From: Carettochelys insculpta
Taxonomy: Eukaryota > Chordata > Testudines > Carettochelyidae
DNA: 64,000 nt
Direction: 5' to 3'
NCBI RefSeq assembly: GCF_033958435.1
Contig: NC_134137.1
Location: 64,744,001-64,808,000 of the forward strand
This document shows, piece by piece, positions 1 through 9,909 of the stretch. Made by a program: the position numbers and the translations under genes. Position 1 is the first letter of the stretch. Every line of letters begins with the position of its first letter. The notes below the pieces were generated by a model. That model had not been told where the DNA came from. It did no database searches and saw only the letters and a list, made by a program, of their open reading frames with translations.

Positions 1-330
1 ATAGGGTGCTTTCTTCAGGCATGAGGAGCGGCATGGGGGGAAAGCATGAAGGTGCTTGTTTGAAAATTTACCAAGTGGATGACTGAGGTTGGCATGACAG
101 GCTGAATGGAGGTGGAAGTCAACCTTTTGATAATGCATGGAGTTAAAGGTCTGACAGTGATAGGCTGTGAAGGGCCTTGTAAGTGAAGACAAGTAGCATT
201 TGATATGCTAGAGAAGAGGGACCCAGTGAAAGGATTCAAAGAGAAAGATGACATGGTTAAAGTCACAGGCTAGGAAAAGATCTTGGCAGCAGGATGCTGA
301 ATGCTCGCGAGTGGGGCAAGACTGCATTTG
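1..330 (+). repeat. Old unclassified interspersed repeat, copy 1
   Basis: This stretch aligns by eye with 24490-24870. Shared landmarks in the same order are 'gggccttg', 'gacaag/tacaag' and 'gtgac.tgg', followed by a 'ggcag/ttagc' block. It resembles an old amniote interspersed repeat that I recall but cannot name. No coding frame is convincing. It runs directly into a CR1 tail at about 330, so the two may be joined by insertion. The class is uncertain. Confidence 0.45.
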
Positions 331-712
331 TTAGGGCCAGAGGAAAGAATGATTCAAAAACTTAATAAGCAGCACATTTAAAACTAACCAATGAAATTGT
401 TTCTTCACACATCATCAATCTGTGGAAGTCCTAGCCAGAGGATTTTGTGAAGGCCGAGAGAGTAACACAGTTCAAAAGAGAACTAGATACACTAATGGGT
501 GATAGGCCCATGGGTGATAGCTCCATTACCAAGAAGGACTGGGATGGTGTCCCTAGCCTTTGTTTGCCAGAAGCAGAGAACTGGATCACTTGATGTTTAC
601 TCATTCTGTTCATTCCCTCTGGGGCACCTGGCATTGATCGCTGTCACAGGATACAGGGTTAGATGGCTCTTTGTTCTGACCGAGTATAACCATTCTTACG
701 TTCTTATGATTT
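330..712 (+). mobile_element. CR1 LINE 3'-end fragment
   Basis: The segment carries the end of the CR1 reverse-transcriptase reading frame (decayed) and the 3' UTR. It finishes with a 'tctgaccgagtataacc' block followed by 'ttcttacgttcttatga', the typical terminus of sauropsid CR1. The same 3'-end type occurs at 27295-27575 (plus) and, reversed, at 50694 and 31322. CR1 inserts by target-primed reverse transcription and is usually 5'-truncated, as here. No functional protein is encoded. Confidence 0.8.
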
Positions 713-2640
713 AACAGGGCTGTCTCTTAGTGATATTATGCAGAAAGAATTGGCTAGATTTAGATACAGACTCAAAGTGAGAAGAGATGGCTGGCTCAAA
801 GATGATTGGTAGACTGGTCCAGACCTGTGCTGTTATGCAGATTTGGCCACTAGACTGCTCTAGGATGCAACCAGAAGCCCCATTAAGACAGGAGCAAGCA
901 GAGCACAGTTGGTATAGTCCCTGCGTAGATCCCAGAAGCGAATGGAATGTTTCATAAAAATGACATAGCTAAGGCAACTTAACTTATGTTTGGTGTGTGC
1001 ACGGCTCGGGTAGGTATGATGCACATTGGCCTGTACAATCTCTGAGGAACAGGAGCCAGGGGCCAAGAAAACATTTGCTGAGCTCGGTATGGCCACAGAT
1101 ATTGCTTTCACGTAGACAGCCAGGAAGCAGATGTCCAGAGCTAAGATCTGAGCAGAGAAGGCCAAGGTATGCCGTTCTCATACCAGAGGAACTTTAAGAA
1201 GACAGGCACACAGAGAAACACAAAGCCACAGTAGTTTTGAATTCCCATCAACGCAAGCACAGCTAGTTCAGTCAGTAACACCACACTCCTCCACTGGCAG
1301 TCCACGCTCCAGGCCTCTAAGAACCTACTTCAGACAGCAGAAAGAGTGACATCAGTGGGGTTACTTTGGCATAAAATTGGAGTAAAGAGTGGAGAACTGG
1401 GCTCCATGTTTCCAGAGATTGACACTGGAAACTGATTTTAACAGCAGATCATCAAAATTTACTCTGATGCAATATTGTTCCTTGTAACGCACTCTTCAAA
1501 CGCTTCACTGGAGCATCACTGAAAAGCAGCCACCTCTGAAATAGAGGCTAGCACTTGGGCAGCTCCCAGGGGTTTACTTCTGCTTCCATAAAGTGAGTGG
1601 GATTCATTCTATTCTCCCTTTCACATCTATATGCTTATAGTGTCAGGTGTTTGTCTCAGAACTGCACAATACTCTAACTGCAACATTAACATGATAGAAA
1701 ATTAAACTGTCTAACTTATAGGTTCCGGAATGTAATTACATTAATGGGAAATTATCAAGTGGAGATTGTTCTGAGCAACTGGTTCTCAACACACTTTCCC
1801 GTATCATCATTCATGATCTGAAAGAAAATGTGAAACCACTTCTAATAAAGTCAGAAGAGAGAAATAAATATTGGAGTGCTAAATAATGGTGGGGACAGGT
1901 TACTGGTACTAAGCAATATGCCTGTGGTCATACTTGATAAACTGGGTGCAATCAAGCAATGCATATTTGAATACAACCAAAGATAAGCATATGTGCCTGG
2001 GAACAAAGCATTTAGACTACCTTTAAAGGTTGGAGGTCTATATTATGCAAAGCAGTGACTCGGGCTCTCAAAAAGTTGGGGGCAAGGATGGAGACAGCTG
2101 AAAAAAGGATTAACAACTCCTTTGGAAAATTTCAGACTTTTTTCCCCATTTCACAGTATTAATTTTTCCCCATTTTTGTAATATTTTCCATGCCATTTTC
2201 ACTTTATATTTTATCGATATTTTATCTAAATCATCTTCCAAATGGTTAATGACTTTTTTTTTGTTGCTGAAAACTGGTTTTTTAGAGATGAAAAAATGCT
2301 GAGCTATTTTTAAAAAATCTGAGTAACTATTCAGTAAAATATTGGTTAAAATGGGGAGAATTTAATGAAAAATGGAACATTTTGGGACCAATAATTTTCC
2401 ACAATAAGTTATTTTTAAAAAATATTCTTTTTTTTAAAAAAATAGGTTCTGCGTGGAAAAATCTTAACTAACTTTTATCATGGTAGCCAGTGAAATGAAC
2501 ATGACCTTCCACCTGTGATGCTCTGGACAAAAGAGCTAACATGCTATGTGTACATACATAATCTGGGAAATATCAGCTAGTAAGCAGGTCATTTTATTTC
2601 TGCATGCACCATCGGTGATACCACATTTCTGGTGCCCACC
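713..2640. other. No gene recognised
   Basis: I recognise no gene here. Short frames around 860-1200 overlap on both strands and show no domain. 2130-2460 is strongly AT-rich, with runs of A and T and no clear repeat unit. Old unrecognised repeats are possible. Confidence 0.5.
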
Positions 2641-2728
2641 TTTTTAAAAAAAGATTTTGGAGAATTGAAGAGAGTGCACAAATAAGCTACTAATACGAGG
2701 CAAGATCAGACAATGTGCCTCACAATGA

Positions 2729-2957
2729 CTGGCTCTACACTTGCCCCCAACTTAGAAGGTGAATATGCAGCACTTCATTAGGTTAATTCTTCCCTGCAGC
2801 AACTTCAAAGTGCTGGCATGCGCATCAAAGTTCTAAGTGCCAGTATGTGTGTAGCTGCGGGCATGTCATTAGTATTCACCGCAGCACTTCATTAGTAATC
2901 TCCCGTCGCCCTGATTAACATGCCCCCTTTGAAGTTGGGAGCAAGTGTAGACAAACC
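2729..2957. mobile_element. Snap-back MITE (copy C) inside CR1
   Basis: The ends are inverted: 'ctacacttgcccccaactt' at the left and its near complement at the right (2930-2950). Inner segments with 'gcagcacttcattag' also face each other. The 6-bp direct repeat 'caatga' lies at 2723-2728 and 2958-2963. The inner motif 'cacttcattagtaa' links it to the longer MITEs at 10049 and 26461. No transposase is encoded. Confidence 0.7.
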
Positions 2958-3314
2958 CAATGAGATTCTAAAGGAGATTAGTGTATTTAGTTGATTGAAG
3001 AGAATGTTAGGATGTGACTTGGTCATGGTCTATAGCTACCTACATGGGGAGAACATACTTGATACTACAGGGTTTTTAATTTAGCTGACAAAGGTATGAG
3101 ATTCACTGGCTCGAAGCTGAAGATAGGCAAGTAGTTGGAAACTGAAAATAAGGTGTACTTTTTGGATAGGAAGGCCAGGTCTACATACTAGGTGATATGT
3201 TTGAATTAAGATATGCAACTCCAGCTACATTTATTGCCTACCTGGAATCAACATACATTGATTTAGGGGAATAAGTATAACCCAGGAAACTGCAGGCCAG
3301 TCAGCTTAATTTCT

Positions 3315-3818
3315 GTGCCAGGAAAGATAAAGGAGCAGGTAATTAAAGAAATCATCTGCAAGCACTTGGAAGGTGATAAGCTGATAGGGAACAGCCAGCA
3401 TGGATTTGTAAAGAACAAATCATGTCAAACTAATCTGATAGCTTTCTTTGACAGAATAACGAGCCTTGTGGATAGGGGAGAAGCAGTAGATGTGGTATAC
3501 CTAGACTTTAGTAAAGCATTTGATACGGTCTTAGATGATATTCTTACCAAAAAACTAGGCAACTACAATTTAGATGAGGCTACTATAAGGTGGGTGCATA
3601 ACTGGCTGGATAACCATACTCAGAGTGTAGTTCTTAATGGTTCTCAATCCTGCTGGAAAAGTATAACACATGGGGTTCCACAGGGATCTGTTTTAGGACC
3701 GGTTCTGTTCAATATCTTCATCAAGGATTTAGATATTGGCATAGGAAGTGCGTTTATTATGTTTGCAGATGATACCACCTGGGAGGGGTTGCAACTGCTT
3801 TGGAGGATAGGGTCATAA
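3315..3818 (+). pseudogene. CR1 reverse transcriptase fragment (fingers/palm)
   Basis: A 167-codon open frame covers much of the reverse-transcriptase palm. Visible motifs are 'SQHGFVKNKSCQTNL', '[12 protein letters not shown]' (motif A, with catalytic Asp), '[17 protein letters not shown]' (motif B) and 'MFADDTTW' (motif C, both Asp kept). The frame is lost just after motif C, where the next block is in another frame. The first Met is not the real start, since the homologous frame extends upstream to about 3270. It derives from a truncated LINE and is not expected to work. Confidence 0.88.
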
Positions 3819-4066
3819 TTCAAAATGATCTGGCTGAATTGGAGAAGTGGTGTGAGGTAAACAAGATGATGTTTAATAAGGACAAATGCAAAGTGCTCCA
3901 CTTGGGAAGGAACAATCAGTTTCACACATACAGAATGGGGAGAGACTGTCCAGGAATGACTACAGGAGAAAGGGATCTAGGGGTTCTAGCGGACCACAAG
4001 CTAAATATGAGTCAACAGTGTGATGCTGTTGCAAAAAAAGACAAACATGATTCTAGGATGCATTAA
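3800..4066 (+). pseudogene. CR1 reverse transcriptase thumb fragment
   Basis: An 88-codon block continues the protein from the preceding frame. It shows 'DLAELEKWCEVNKMMFNKDKCKVLHLG' in order, abridged here, and 'GERDLGVLADHKLNMSQQC', both characteristic of the CR1 thumb region after the FADD motif. A frame change joins it to the previous block. It ends in another frameshift within an A-rich run near 4034, where consensus CR1 would continue 'ANxxLGCI'. Confidence 0.8.
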
Positions 4067-4263
4067 CAGGTGTGTTGTGAACAAGATACAAGAAGTCATT
4101 CTTCTGCTCTGCTCTGTGCTAGTTAGGCCTCACTGGAGCATTATGTCCAGTTCTGGGCACCGCAGTTCAAGAAAGATGTGGAAAAATTAGAGAGGGTCCA
4201 GAAAAGAGCAACAAGAATGATTAAAGGACTAGAGAATGTGACTATGAAGAAAGGCTGCAAGAA

Positions 4264-4563
4264 TTGGGCTTGTTTAGTTTGGAAAAGAGAAGATTGAGGG
4301 GTGACATGATAGTGGTTTTCAGGTATCTAAAAAGGCATCATAAGGAGGAGGGAGAAATCTTGTTCTCTTTGGTCTCTGAGGATAGAACAAGAGACATTGG
4401 ACTTAAACTGCAGCAAGGGAGGTTTAGGTTGGATATTAGGAAAAAGTTGCTAACTGTCAGGGTAGTCAAACAGTGGAATAAATTGCCAAGGGAGGTTGTG
4501 GAATCTCCATTGCTGGAGATATTTAAGAACAGGTTAGGCAGATGTTTATCAGGGATGATTTAG
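4264..4563 (+). pseudogene. CR1 ORF2 C-terminal fragment
   Basis: A 99-codon block contains '[16 protein letters not shown]', '[19 protein letters not shown]' and the closing 'LGRCL' segment of CR1 ORF2. The same module occurs in the CR1 at 43.6-43.85 kb ('LGLFSLQKRRLRGDLI') and, on the other strand, near 51.1 kb. The stop lies just upstream of the non-coding CR1 tail, so this is the natural C-terminus. It is separated from the thumb block by frameshifts in 4066-4264. Confidence 0.85.
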
Positions 4564-4969
4564 ACAATACTTGGTCCTGCCATTAGTGCAGGGGGCTGGA
4601 CTCGATGGCCTCTCGAGGTCCCTTCCAGTCCTAGTATTCTGTGATTCTCTAATTCTATGATTTGTACTTTGATGCCATCCCCTTGGCGGGAGGTCAACAG
4701 GAAGAACGATCCCGATGACTTCCCTTACTCCTTGAAAGCAAGGAGTACTGGGGTTGATGGGGATGCTCTGAATATTCAATTTAGTGCATCCCTACTAGAC
4801 ACATTAAATTGAACCCTGGAAGATCAACCTCCACAGCATAAATTTGCACTTAAATATAGATGTGCCCTGAGGATAAATAACCATTGGGACAATTAGCCAA
4901 GAAATGTGATAGATAGTCTATCATTTAAAGTCTTTAAGCCAAGATTTTCTAAAAATAAATGCTCTAATT

Positions 4970-5364
4970 CAGTGGTTTTCAGCCAGAGGTAAAAGTACAA
5001 AGAGGTCTTCCAGAGGGTACGTGAACTCATCCAGGTATTTACCTAGCTTTATGGCTACACAAAAAGCACTAGCAAAGTCAGCAAAACTAAAATTTTGTAA
5101 GGCAATGACTTGTTTATACTGCCAGCTCTCTGTACTGTACACTGAAATCTACGTACATTTATATTCCAATTGATTTATTTTATAATTATATGGTAAAAAT
5201 GAGGAAGTAAGCATTGTTTAAAGTAATAATGCTCTGTGACACTTTTGTGTTATGTCTGATTTCATAAGCAAATAGGTTTTAACTGAGGTGAATCTTGGGG
5301 GATACACAAGACAAATCAGACTCCTGAAAGGCGTACAGCAGTCTGGGAGGGTTGAGAATCAGTG
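4970..5364. mobile_element. hAT-type non-autonomous element (MITE)
   Basis: The left end 'cagtggttttcagcc' pairs with the right end 'ggttgagaatcagtg' as short terminal inverted repeats. An 8-bp target duplication, 'ctctaatt' (4962-4969) and 'ctgtaatt' (5365-5372) with one mismatch, flanks it. An 8-bp duplication and CAG-type ends indicate the hAT superfamily. The AT-rich interior matches a turtle MITE I recall. It sits inside the old CR1. No transposase is encoded. Confidence 0.8.
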
Positions 5365-5485
5365 CTGTAATTTAGTCATATATTATTTGGATTGATGCAG
5401 TAATTATTGAATGCTAATAAATTACTATGTTATGCAGGAGATCACGATATATGACCCTAATAGTCCATCTGGATTTAATATCTAT

Positions 5486-5590
5486 GGACCTGATTCTCCT
5501 CTCCCTTATACTGCTTTTACGCTTCATTGACTTCAGTGGCATTACTTCTGATTTATGCTGAGAGTGAGCAGAAAAATCTGGCCTAGTGAT
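5486..5590. repeat. Relic of an ancient palindromic ~100-bp repeat
   Basis: 'ctgattctcctctccctta' at the left faces 'gagcagaaaaatctggcc' at the right, around a core containing 'ttgacttcagtggcattac'. Similar relics occur at 7705-7830, 9718-9806, 12400-12475, 17385-17480, 37585-37645 and 45280-45390. Confidence 0.5.
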
Positions 5591-6230
5591 TGTTTTGCCT
5601 CTGACATCAATGAGAACAGGTTCTGTGTGTACAGTGTGGTGCCCTGTAAAAGGGGAGAGTGACAATTTTGACTAAGGACATAGGCACAAATCCTCATCCT
5701 CATAAAATAGGACATGAAATCTTTAAATTCCAGATATAGGGCCACAGGTTTGATGACTGCATTCCAAAGACACAGGCATGACACCTATCCTTGGAAAAAG
5801 TTAGGGATAAGTAAAACCTGACAGGTTTAGGCATCTGAAACCTGCAGGTTAGATTAATTAACCAAACCACTGACTGAGCCATCTCCTACCTTTCTAGTTT
5901 ATTGCTATTTTCTGCAGTCTGTACTGCTTGATTTCTGTATCTGGTGCCTTCCAAATTACTTGGTGATTGGACAAATGATGCCTCTTGCCAGGCAAAAAAG
6001 GGAAGCACAGCTTGGCATAGGTAGTGATGTTGCAATGCATTAGAACCAGTGTCAGGATAAAGAACAAATTGGTGGCTATAAAGGTCAGTGCAGAGAATCT
6101 ACAAGGGGTCATTCCCCAAAGTAGAATGTAGAATACCCTAATTCAGACTGTACCTGCCAGAGGGTAACAGCATAGCTGATTGACCTGTGTATTTCAAAGT
6201 ACCATAAATCTGCAGTTCCTGGGCCATATG
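5591..6230. other. No gene recognised
   Basis: There is no recognisable domain or repeat. Several 60-80-codon minus-strand frames overlap each other and look like chance. Confidence 0.5.
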
Positions 6231-6427
6231 TATCTTGGTGGTCACTCAAGAACAAGTAGGACGTCTTCATGTCACCCTTTTATTTGTGAGTCCATTGATA
6301 GCTGATCAGCCCAGTTCTGGAGCCATAGGTCTTATCACAGAAGGAGCAGGTGTTGATAGCTGTTGGAGGGACATGGTGCAGTTTTTGACACTGTTTTTCT
6401 TCTTCTCCACCTCTCCTCCTCTGCACT

Positions 6428-6739
6428 TCAGCAGAACCTCTCAGAATGTGTCACCCTCTCACAGATTACTGTTCTCCACTGGGAATGGTCTTGGGCAAGG
6501 TTCTCCCAGGTGTCAACACCAATGTTGCACTTTTTCATGTGTGCCTTCAGCATGTCCTTATATTGCTTCCACTGGCCCCCAACGCTCCTCTGTCCTTCCT
6601 CCAATTTGGAAAACAGAAGCTGTTCTGGGAGGTGCTGATCAGGTATCTGAACCGTAGGACTGGACCAATGAAGTTGCTGATGAATGATAATGGCTTCAGT
6701 GCCGGTCATGTTCAGCTCTTCCAGGATGCTAGTGTCCAT
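6428..6739 (-). pseudogene. Non-LTR retrotransposon C-terminal domain fragment
   Basis: A 103-codon block contains 'LHWSSPTVQIPDQHLPEQLLF' (abridged), a decayed form of the 'RWxGHVxRMxDxRLPK' motif that follows the reverse transcriptase in this type of LINE. It is followed by 'QWKQYKDMLKAHMKKCNI' and 'WENLAQDHSQWR'. The finger region lies downstream in another frame. The Met is internal to the homologous region, so it is not a true start. Confidence 0.7.
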
Positions 6740-6807
6740 CCACCTATCCTCCCATGGGATATTTAGGATTCACCTGAGGCAATGTTTATGATATTTTTCA
6801 AGTACCT

Positions 6808-7224
6808 TCAAATCACACTTGTATGTTGTCCAGGTTTCACACGCGTACAGTAGCACTGGAACAACCACTGCATGGCATACAAGGACTTTGTCTTGGGATA
6901 GATGTCCTGGTTCTTCGAGATCCTTTGTCTCAGGTGGGAGAAAGCAGAGCTTGTACGGCTCAGACGATGCTGGATTTCCACGTTAATGTTGACTTTAGCA
7001 GAAAGATGACTTTCAAGGTGTGGGAAGTGCTCCACATTTTCCAGCAGTTCTCCATGGACTTCAATAGAAGGTATAGGAGATTGTGCCATCGGTGAGGGTT
7101 GGTGGAGCACCTTGGTCTTTTTGATGTTCAGTGTGAGGCTGAGATTCTCGTATGCATCACTGAAGGTATTTAAGATAGTCTGAAGGGCTGCAGGAGAAAG
7201 AGCAACAACAATGTTGTTGTCCAT
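6808..7224 (-). pseudogene. Non-LTR reverse transcriptase thumb fragment
   Basis: A 138-codon block corresponds to the part just after the catalytic FADD motif. Recognisable pieces are 'LNIKKTKVLHQPSP', 'LENVEHFPHLESHLS' (for 'FxYLGSxxS') and 'VEIQHRLSRTSSAFSHLRQRI'. The palm motifs are missing because the copy is truncated or decayed above 7224. It lies in a different frame from the downstream C-terminal block. Confidence 0.7.
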
Positions 7225-7330
7225 GTACTAGAAGGCCCATGTCCAATGGCATGAGATCAATGACAACTGGGAGTCTCCTGTCCATTGCAGCCTTCATAGC
7301 CATTGTAGCATTACCTTTGCTATCCTCCAC

Positions 7331-8412
7331 CTGTTCTGCCGTTGAAGACTTTTAGGATCATCTGGATCCTCTCCCTTGACCATGCCCTCATGGGTGACCC
7401 TGCTAGGAGTACAGACTCCCTATGGCATTGCTCTTGGGTTCCTTGGAACACACAAGCCCATTCACCGCAACAAGGTGACGATCTGGAGAGTGAGCCGTAT
7501 GCATATGGGGATGTCCTATGTCAAGCAGCCTTGCCTGTAGTATTACAGGGACTCAGCAACACGGTCATGCAAACAGGCTAATAAACCACCTGAATAGATA
7601 CTAATAAAGCCCTGGATCCTTCAGTCAGTTTCTGCCTCATCTTTCCTCAGGATACAGACTCTCACATATGCTGTCTAAAACACATTTAATTCTCTCCCGC
7701 CAGAGCTTAATGGGACAGATTCCAATCTCAGTTACACAGAAGTAAATCTAGAGCAGTTGATGTGACTACAACAGAGTTAATGCAGATTTACAGAGAGATA
7801 AGTGAGAACAGAATTTGGACCCACTGACTGACAGCCTGTTACCTTTTCGAGTGATGCCGAGTGAGAAAGGCTATGGAAAGGAAGAAGAGAAGGCAGAATT
7901 TAAATAAGGTCATCCCAAAGGAGTCTAAGAAAAAAATCAAACTGAAACCTTTCAATTTAACATTTTGCAATCTTTCTTCCTCCTGCCTGGACACCTGCAG
8001 TTCTCAAATAGAGTCTCAATTTCACCTCAGAAACTCCAGCTAAAAACAAAGCAAGCAAAATGGATATCTAGCCTCAGGAGCTTAGCCACCGAAGTGATGA
8101 GCATGTTAGTAGTAACTAGATAGCTCCAGGGTCCCAGACTCTTTGCAGCCTCATCTAATGGCTGCCAAAATTCTGACTCCTCCGCTGCTTTGTTCTCTGC
8201 CCTGTTCATATCCATAATTTATGTGGACACTTTGCAAAAATGTGGTACCTGTGGGAGACTTTAAAAATATCCATGCAGATATACCTCTCTAGGAACCTAA
8301 GTCTTGTGCTGGTCCATGCAAGTCCAGGGAAATCTGACGGAAGCTCCTAACTTTGAAGGTCCAATATTCACAGTGTGACATCCTCTCAAATATCCTGACA
8401 CTTCTATGTCAC
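7331..8412. other. No gene; one ancient palindromic relic
   Basis: 7340-7590 may be part of a non-LTR element leader. 7705-7830 is a degraded copy of the ancient palindromic repeat described at 5486. I see nothing else supported. Confidence 0.4.
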
Positions 8413-8915
8413 CTGGATTGCCAACTGCCAGTAAATTAATGGATAGTCCACCAAAAAATCAGCCAAAATTGGACATGTCTGTAAAGGCTGTAAAAAAAAA
8501 AAATCGGTGTCTGTAAATTTTGCAAAAATGCAGTAAAATTTCAAAAAACAGCAGTTATTCTATAGCAATTACATTCCTTCTGTGCTGCTTCAGCCTCTTT
8601 ACTGCAGAGCAGTGAAAACTGGATATTTTAGTTATTTATCTCAATGGTTGAGGTGACGTAATGTGAATCGTGATCCACGTGATGTCATCATCTACATTAT
8701 CCTGCTGAGTTAGCGTCAGCACATTGGCAACATAACTAACTCCATGAAAGTGAGTTAAGTAGCATATTGTGATGTACGAATGACAATGATTACTTTTCAC
8801 TTTTGGCCATTTATATTGTCTTAATATAGTATGAAAATGATGTCCATAAAAAAATTTGTCTGTAAATTTTTCCCATTTTGTCCATACATTAAATTTCTGT
8901 GGGTTGGTAACCCTG
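8413..8915. mobile_element. hAT-type MITE with perfect 8-bp target duplication
   Basis: The left end 'ctggattgccaac' and the right end 'gttggtaaccctg' form terminal inverted repeats with three mismatches in 13. The 8-bp word 'tatgtcac' occurs exactly at 8405-8412 and 8916-8923. Subterminal segments with 'ctgtaaattttgc' and 'ctgtaaatttttcc' add partial symmetry. The 503-bp interior is AT-rich and non-coding. Length, ends and 8-bp duplication indicate a non-autonomous hAT element mobilised by a transposase encoded elsewhere. Confidence 0.85.
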
Positions 8916-8923
8916 TATGTCAC

Positions 8924-9909
8924 ACAAAATGGGGTTGGTTTGGAGTTCCCTGGGAGCACATGCCTTGGACGTGACTCATCTCTGCCTTCCGCTTTGCACG
9001 GTCACATGGGCACAGTGATAGCCTTTGACACCACCTGCATTCACCATGCACAGGTGTAAGTGATTACACAGTGGGCCACAGCTGTGGAGAAACAGGTCTT
9101 CTAACTCCCTGGGGGCTCTATCTCTCCGCAGAGCTCTTGGCCAGCAGGTACTCCACATGACTCAGCGTAGGGACACCAGACACAAAACCTCACATTAGTG
9201 TTTTCATCTGCCTCAGATGGCATCAGACCTGTGGGACTCCTGCAGCGGCAGTGCCTGAACCATCCCAGTCAAGTTCTGACAGCGTCATCGTTTGCTTCCC
9301 CCTGCAGGCAATGGGGATGGATGTTGACAAATTACCAAGTGTTCGCAGCTTGTACATGAATTTTAGAAGTAGCAAATCAAGAGGCGAGGGAAATAAAGGT
9401 CCAGCAGAGACACAAGAAACATTTTACCTCTTCCATTACAGACCCGTTGTGGTTTTTTCACACGATTAACCCTTTAATCACATTATGGCCTTGCAGCAAA
9501 AGCATGATGTCACAAATTATGCAATTCTAAACACACGCCTACTGCTCTGATGTCACTGGAGCTGTGGTCACTTACCAGATCCCGATTCCACTGAGGATCT
9601 AGCCTATGGTCAGATTATGTGGAATTAAATTACATTTGGCTTTAGTGCTCATGAGATATAAAAACATGGAATTCATAATTAAATTGGATTGATCAAGAAC
9701 ATTCAGTGTCTGGGCTGGATTCTCCTCTCACTTACACTGGTGTGAATTGAATGCGATGAAGTTATACCGCTGTAAAGCCTATGTGAAAGGAGAATCAGGC
9801 CCTTTACTGTTAACACAGAAATAAAGGGTATGGGAATTACAAGGTACTTATGCCATATAATTTACAGCCAGGTCCAATTCTGACAAAAGGCTATGGATGA
9901 AAATGAATA
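8924..9909. other. No gene; ancient palindromic relic at 9718-9806
   Basis: No coding domain is visible. At 9718-9806, 'ggattctcctctcacttaca' at the left faces 'gtgaaaggagaatcaggcc' at the right. This is the clearest copy of the ancient palindrome family in the window. Confidence 0.5.

Larger units (their letters stand above)
3265..4658 (+). mobile_element. CR1 LINE, 5'-truncated, nested in a MITE
   Basis: The element starts within the reverse-transcriptase domain and runs through the C-terminal region and 3' UTR. Its tail has 'ggactcgatggcc', 'gaggtcccttccagtcc' and then the terminal 'attctgtgattctctaattctatga' series typical of CR1. The coding region is broken by frameshifts; the three surviving blocks are listed separately. 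About 1.4 kb is present of a roughly 4-5 kb parent. It is inactive. Confidence 0.9.
3173..4868 (+). mobile_element. MITE (copy M), split by a younger CR1
   Basis: The left piece (3173-3264) begins 'ggccaggtctacatact'. The right piece (about 4659-4868) contains 'gacttcccttactcct' and ends 'agatgtgccct'. Both match the order seen in the uninterrupted relative at 37194-37479. The CR1 between them occupies 3265-4658. The 5-bp word 'gattt' occurs at 3260-3264 and 4659-4663, which would fit a short CR1 target duplication. Confidence 0.65.
2645..5487 (+). mobile_element. Old CR1 LINE 3' portion, split by nested insertions
   Basis: Pieces of one CR1 copy appear in order at about 2645-2728, 2958-3172, 4866-4969 and 5365-5487. 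The last two pieces hold the 'aaccattgggacaatt' block and the 'tatgcaggagatcac' block leading to 'ttaatatctatgga', which is normal CR1 3' order. The gaps are filled by a snap-back MITE (2729-2957), a second MITE (3173-4868, itself split by a younger CR1) and a hAT-type MITE (4970-5364). The copy is heavily mutated and encodes nothing intact. Confidence 0.7.
6235..7330 (-). mobile_element. Decayed APE-type non-LTR retrotransposon, 3' part
   Basis: Read on the minus strand, this carries the thumb and C-terminal part of a reverse-transcriptase polyprotein in at least two frames. It ends in a degenerate C2H2-like finger near 6270-6345 ('CSFCDKTYGSRTGLIS', followed by Tyr where His is usual, then 'TH'). 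The module order matches the younger element at 38.2-42.0 kb, but the sequences differ enough to be separate lineages. A 7340-7590 segment containing 'acaaggtgacgatct' may be a further part. I favour an RTE-like clade, unverified. Confidence 0.7.

Noticed and set aside
7342..7581. 79-codon plus frame as a gene
   Set aside because: Likely part of the adjacent decayed LINE leader; no domain.
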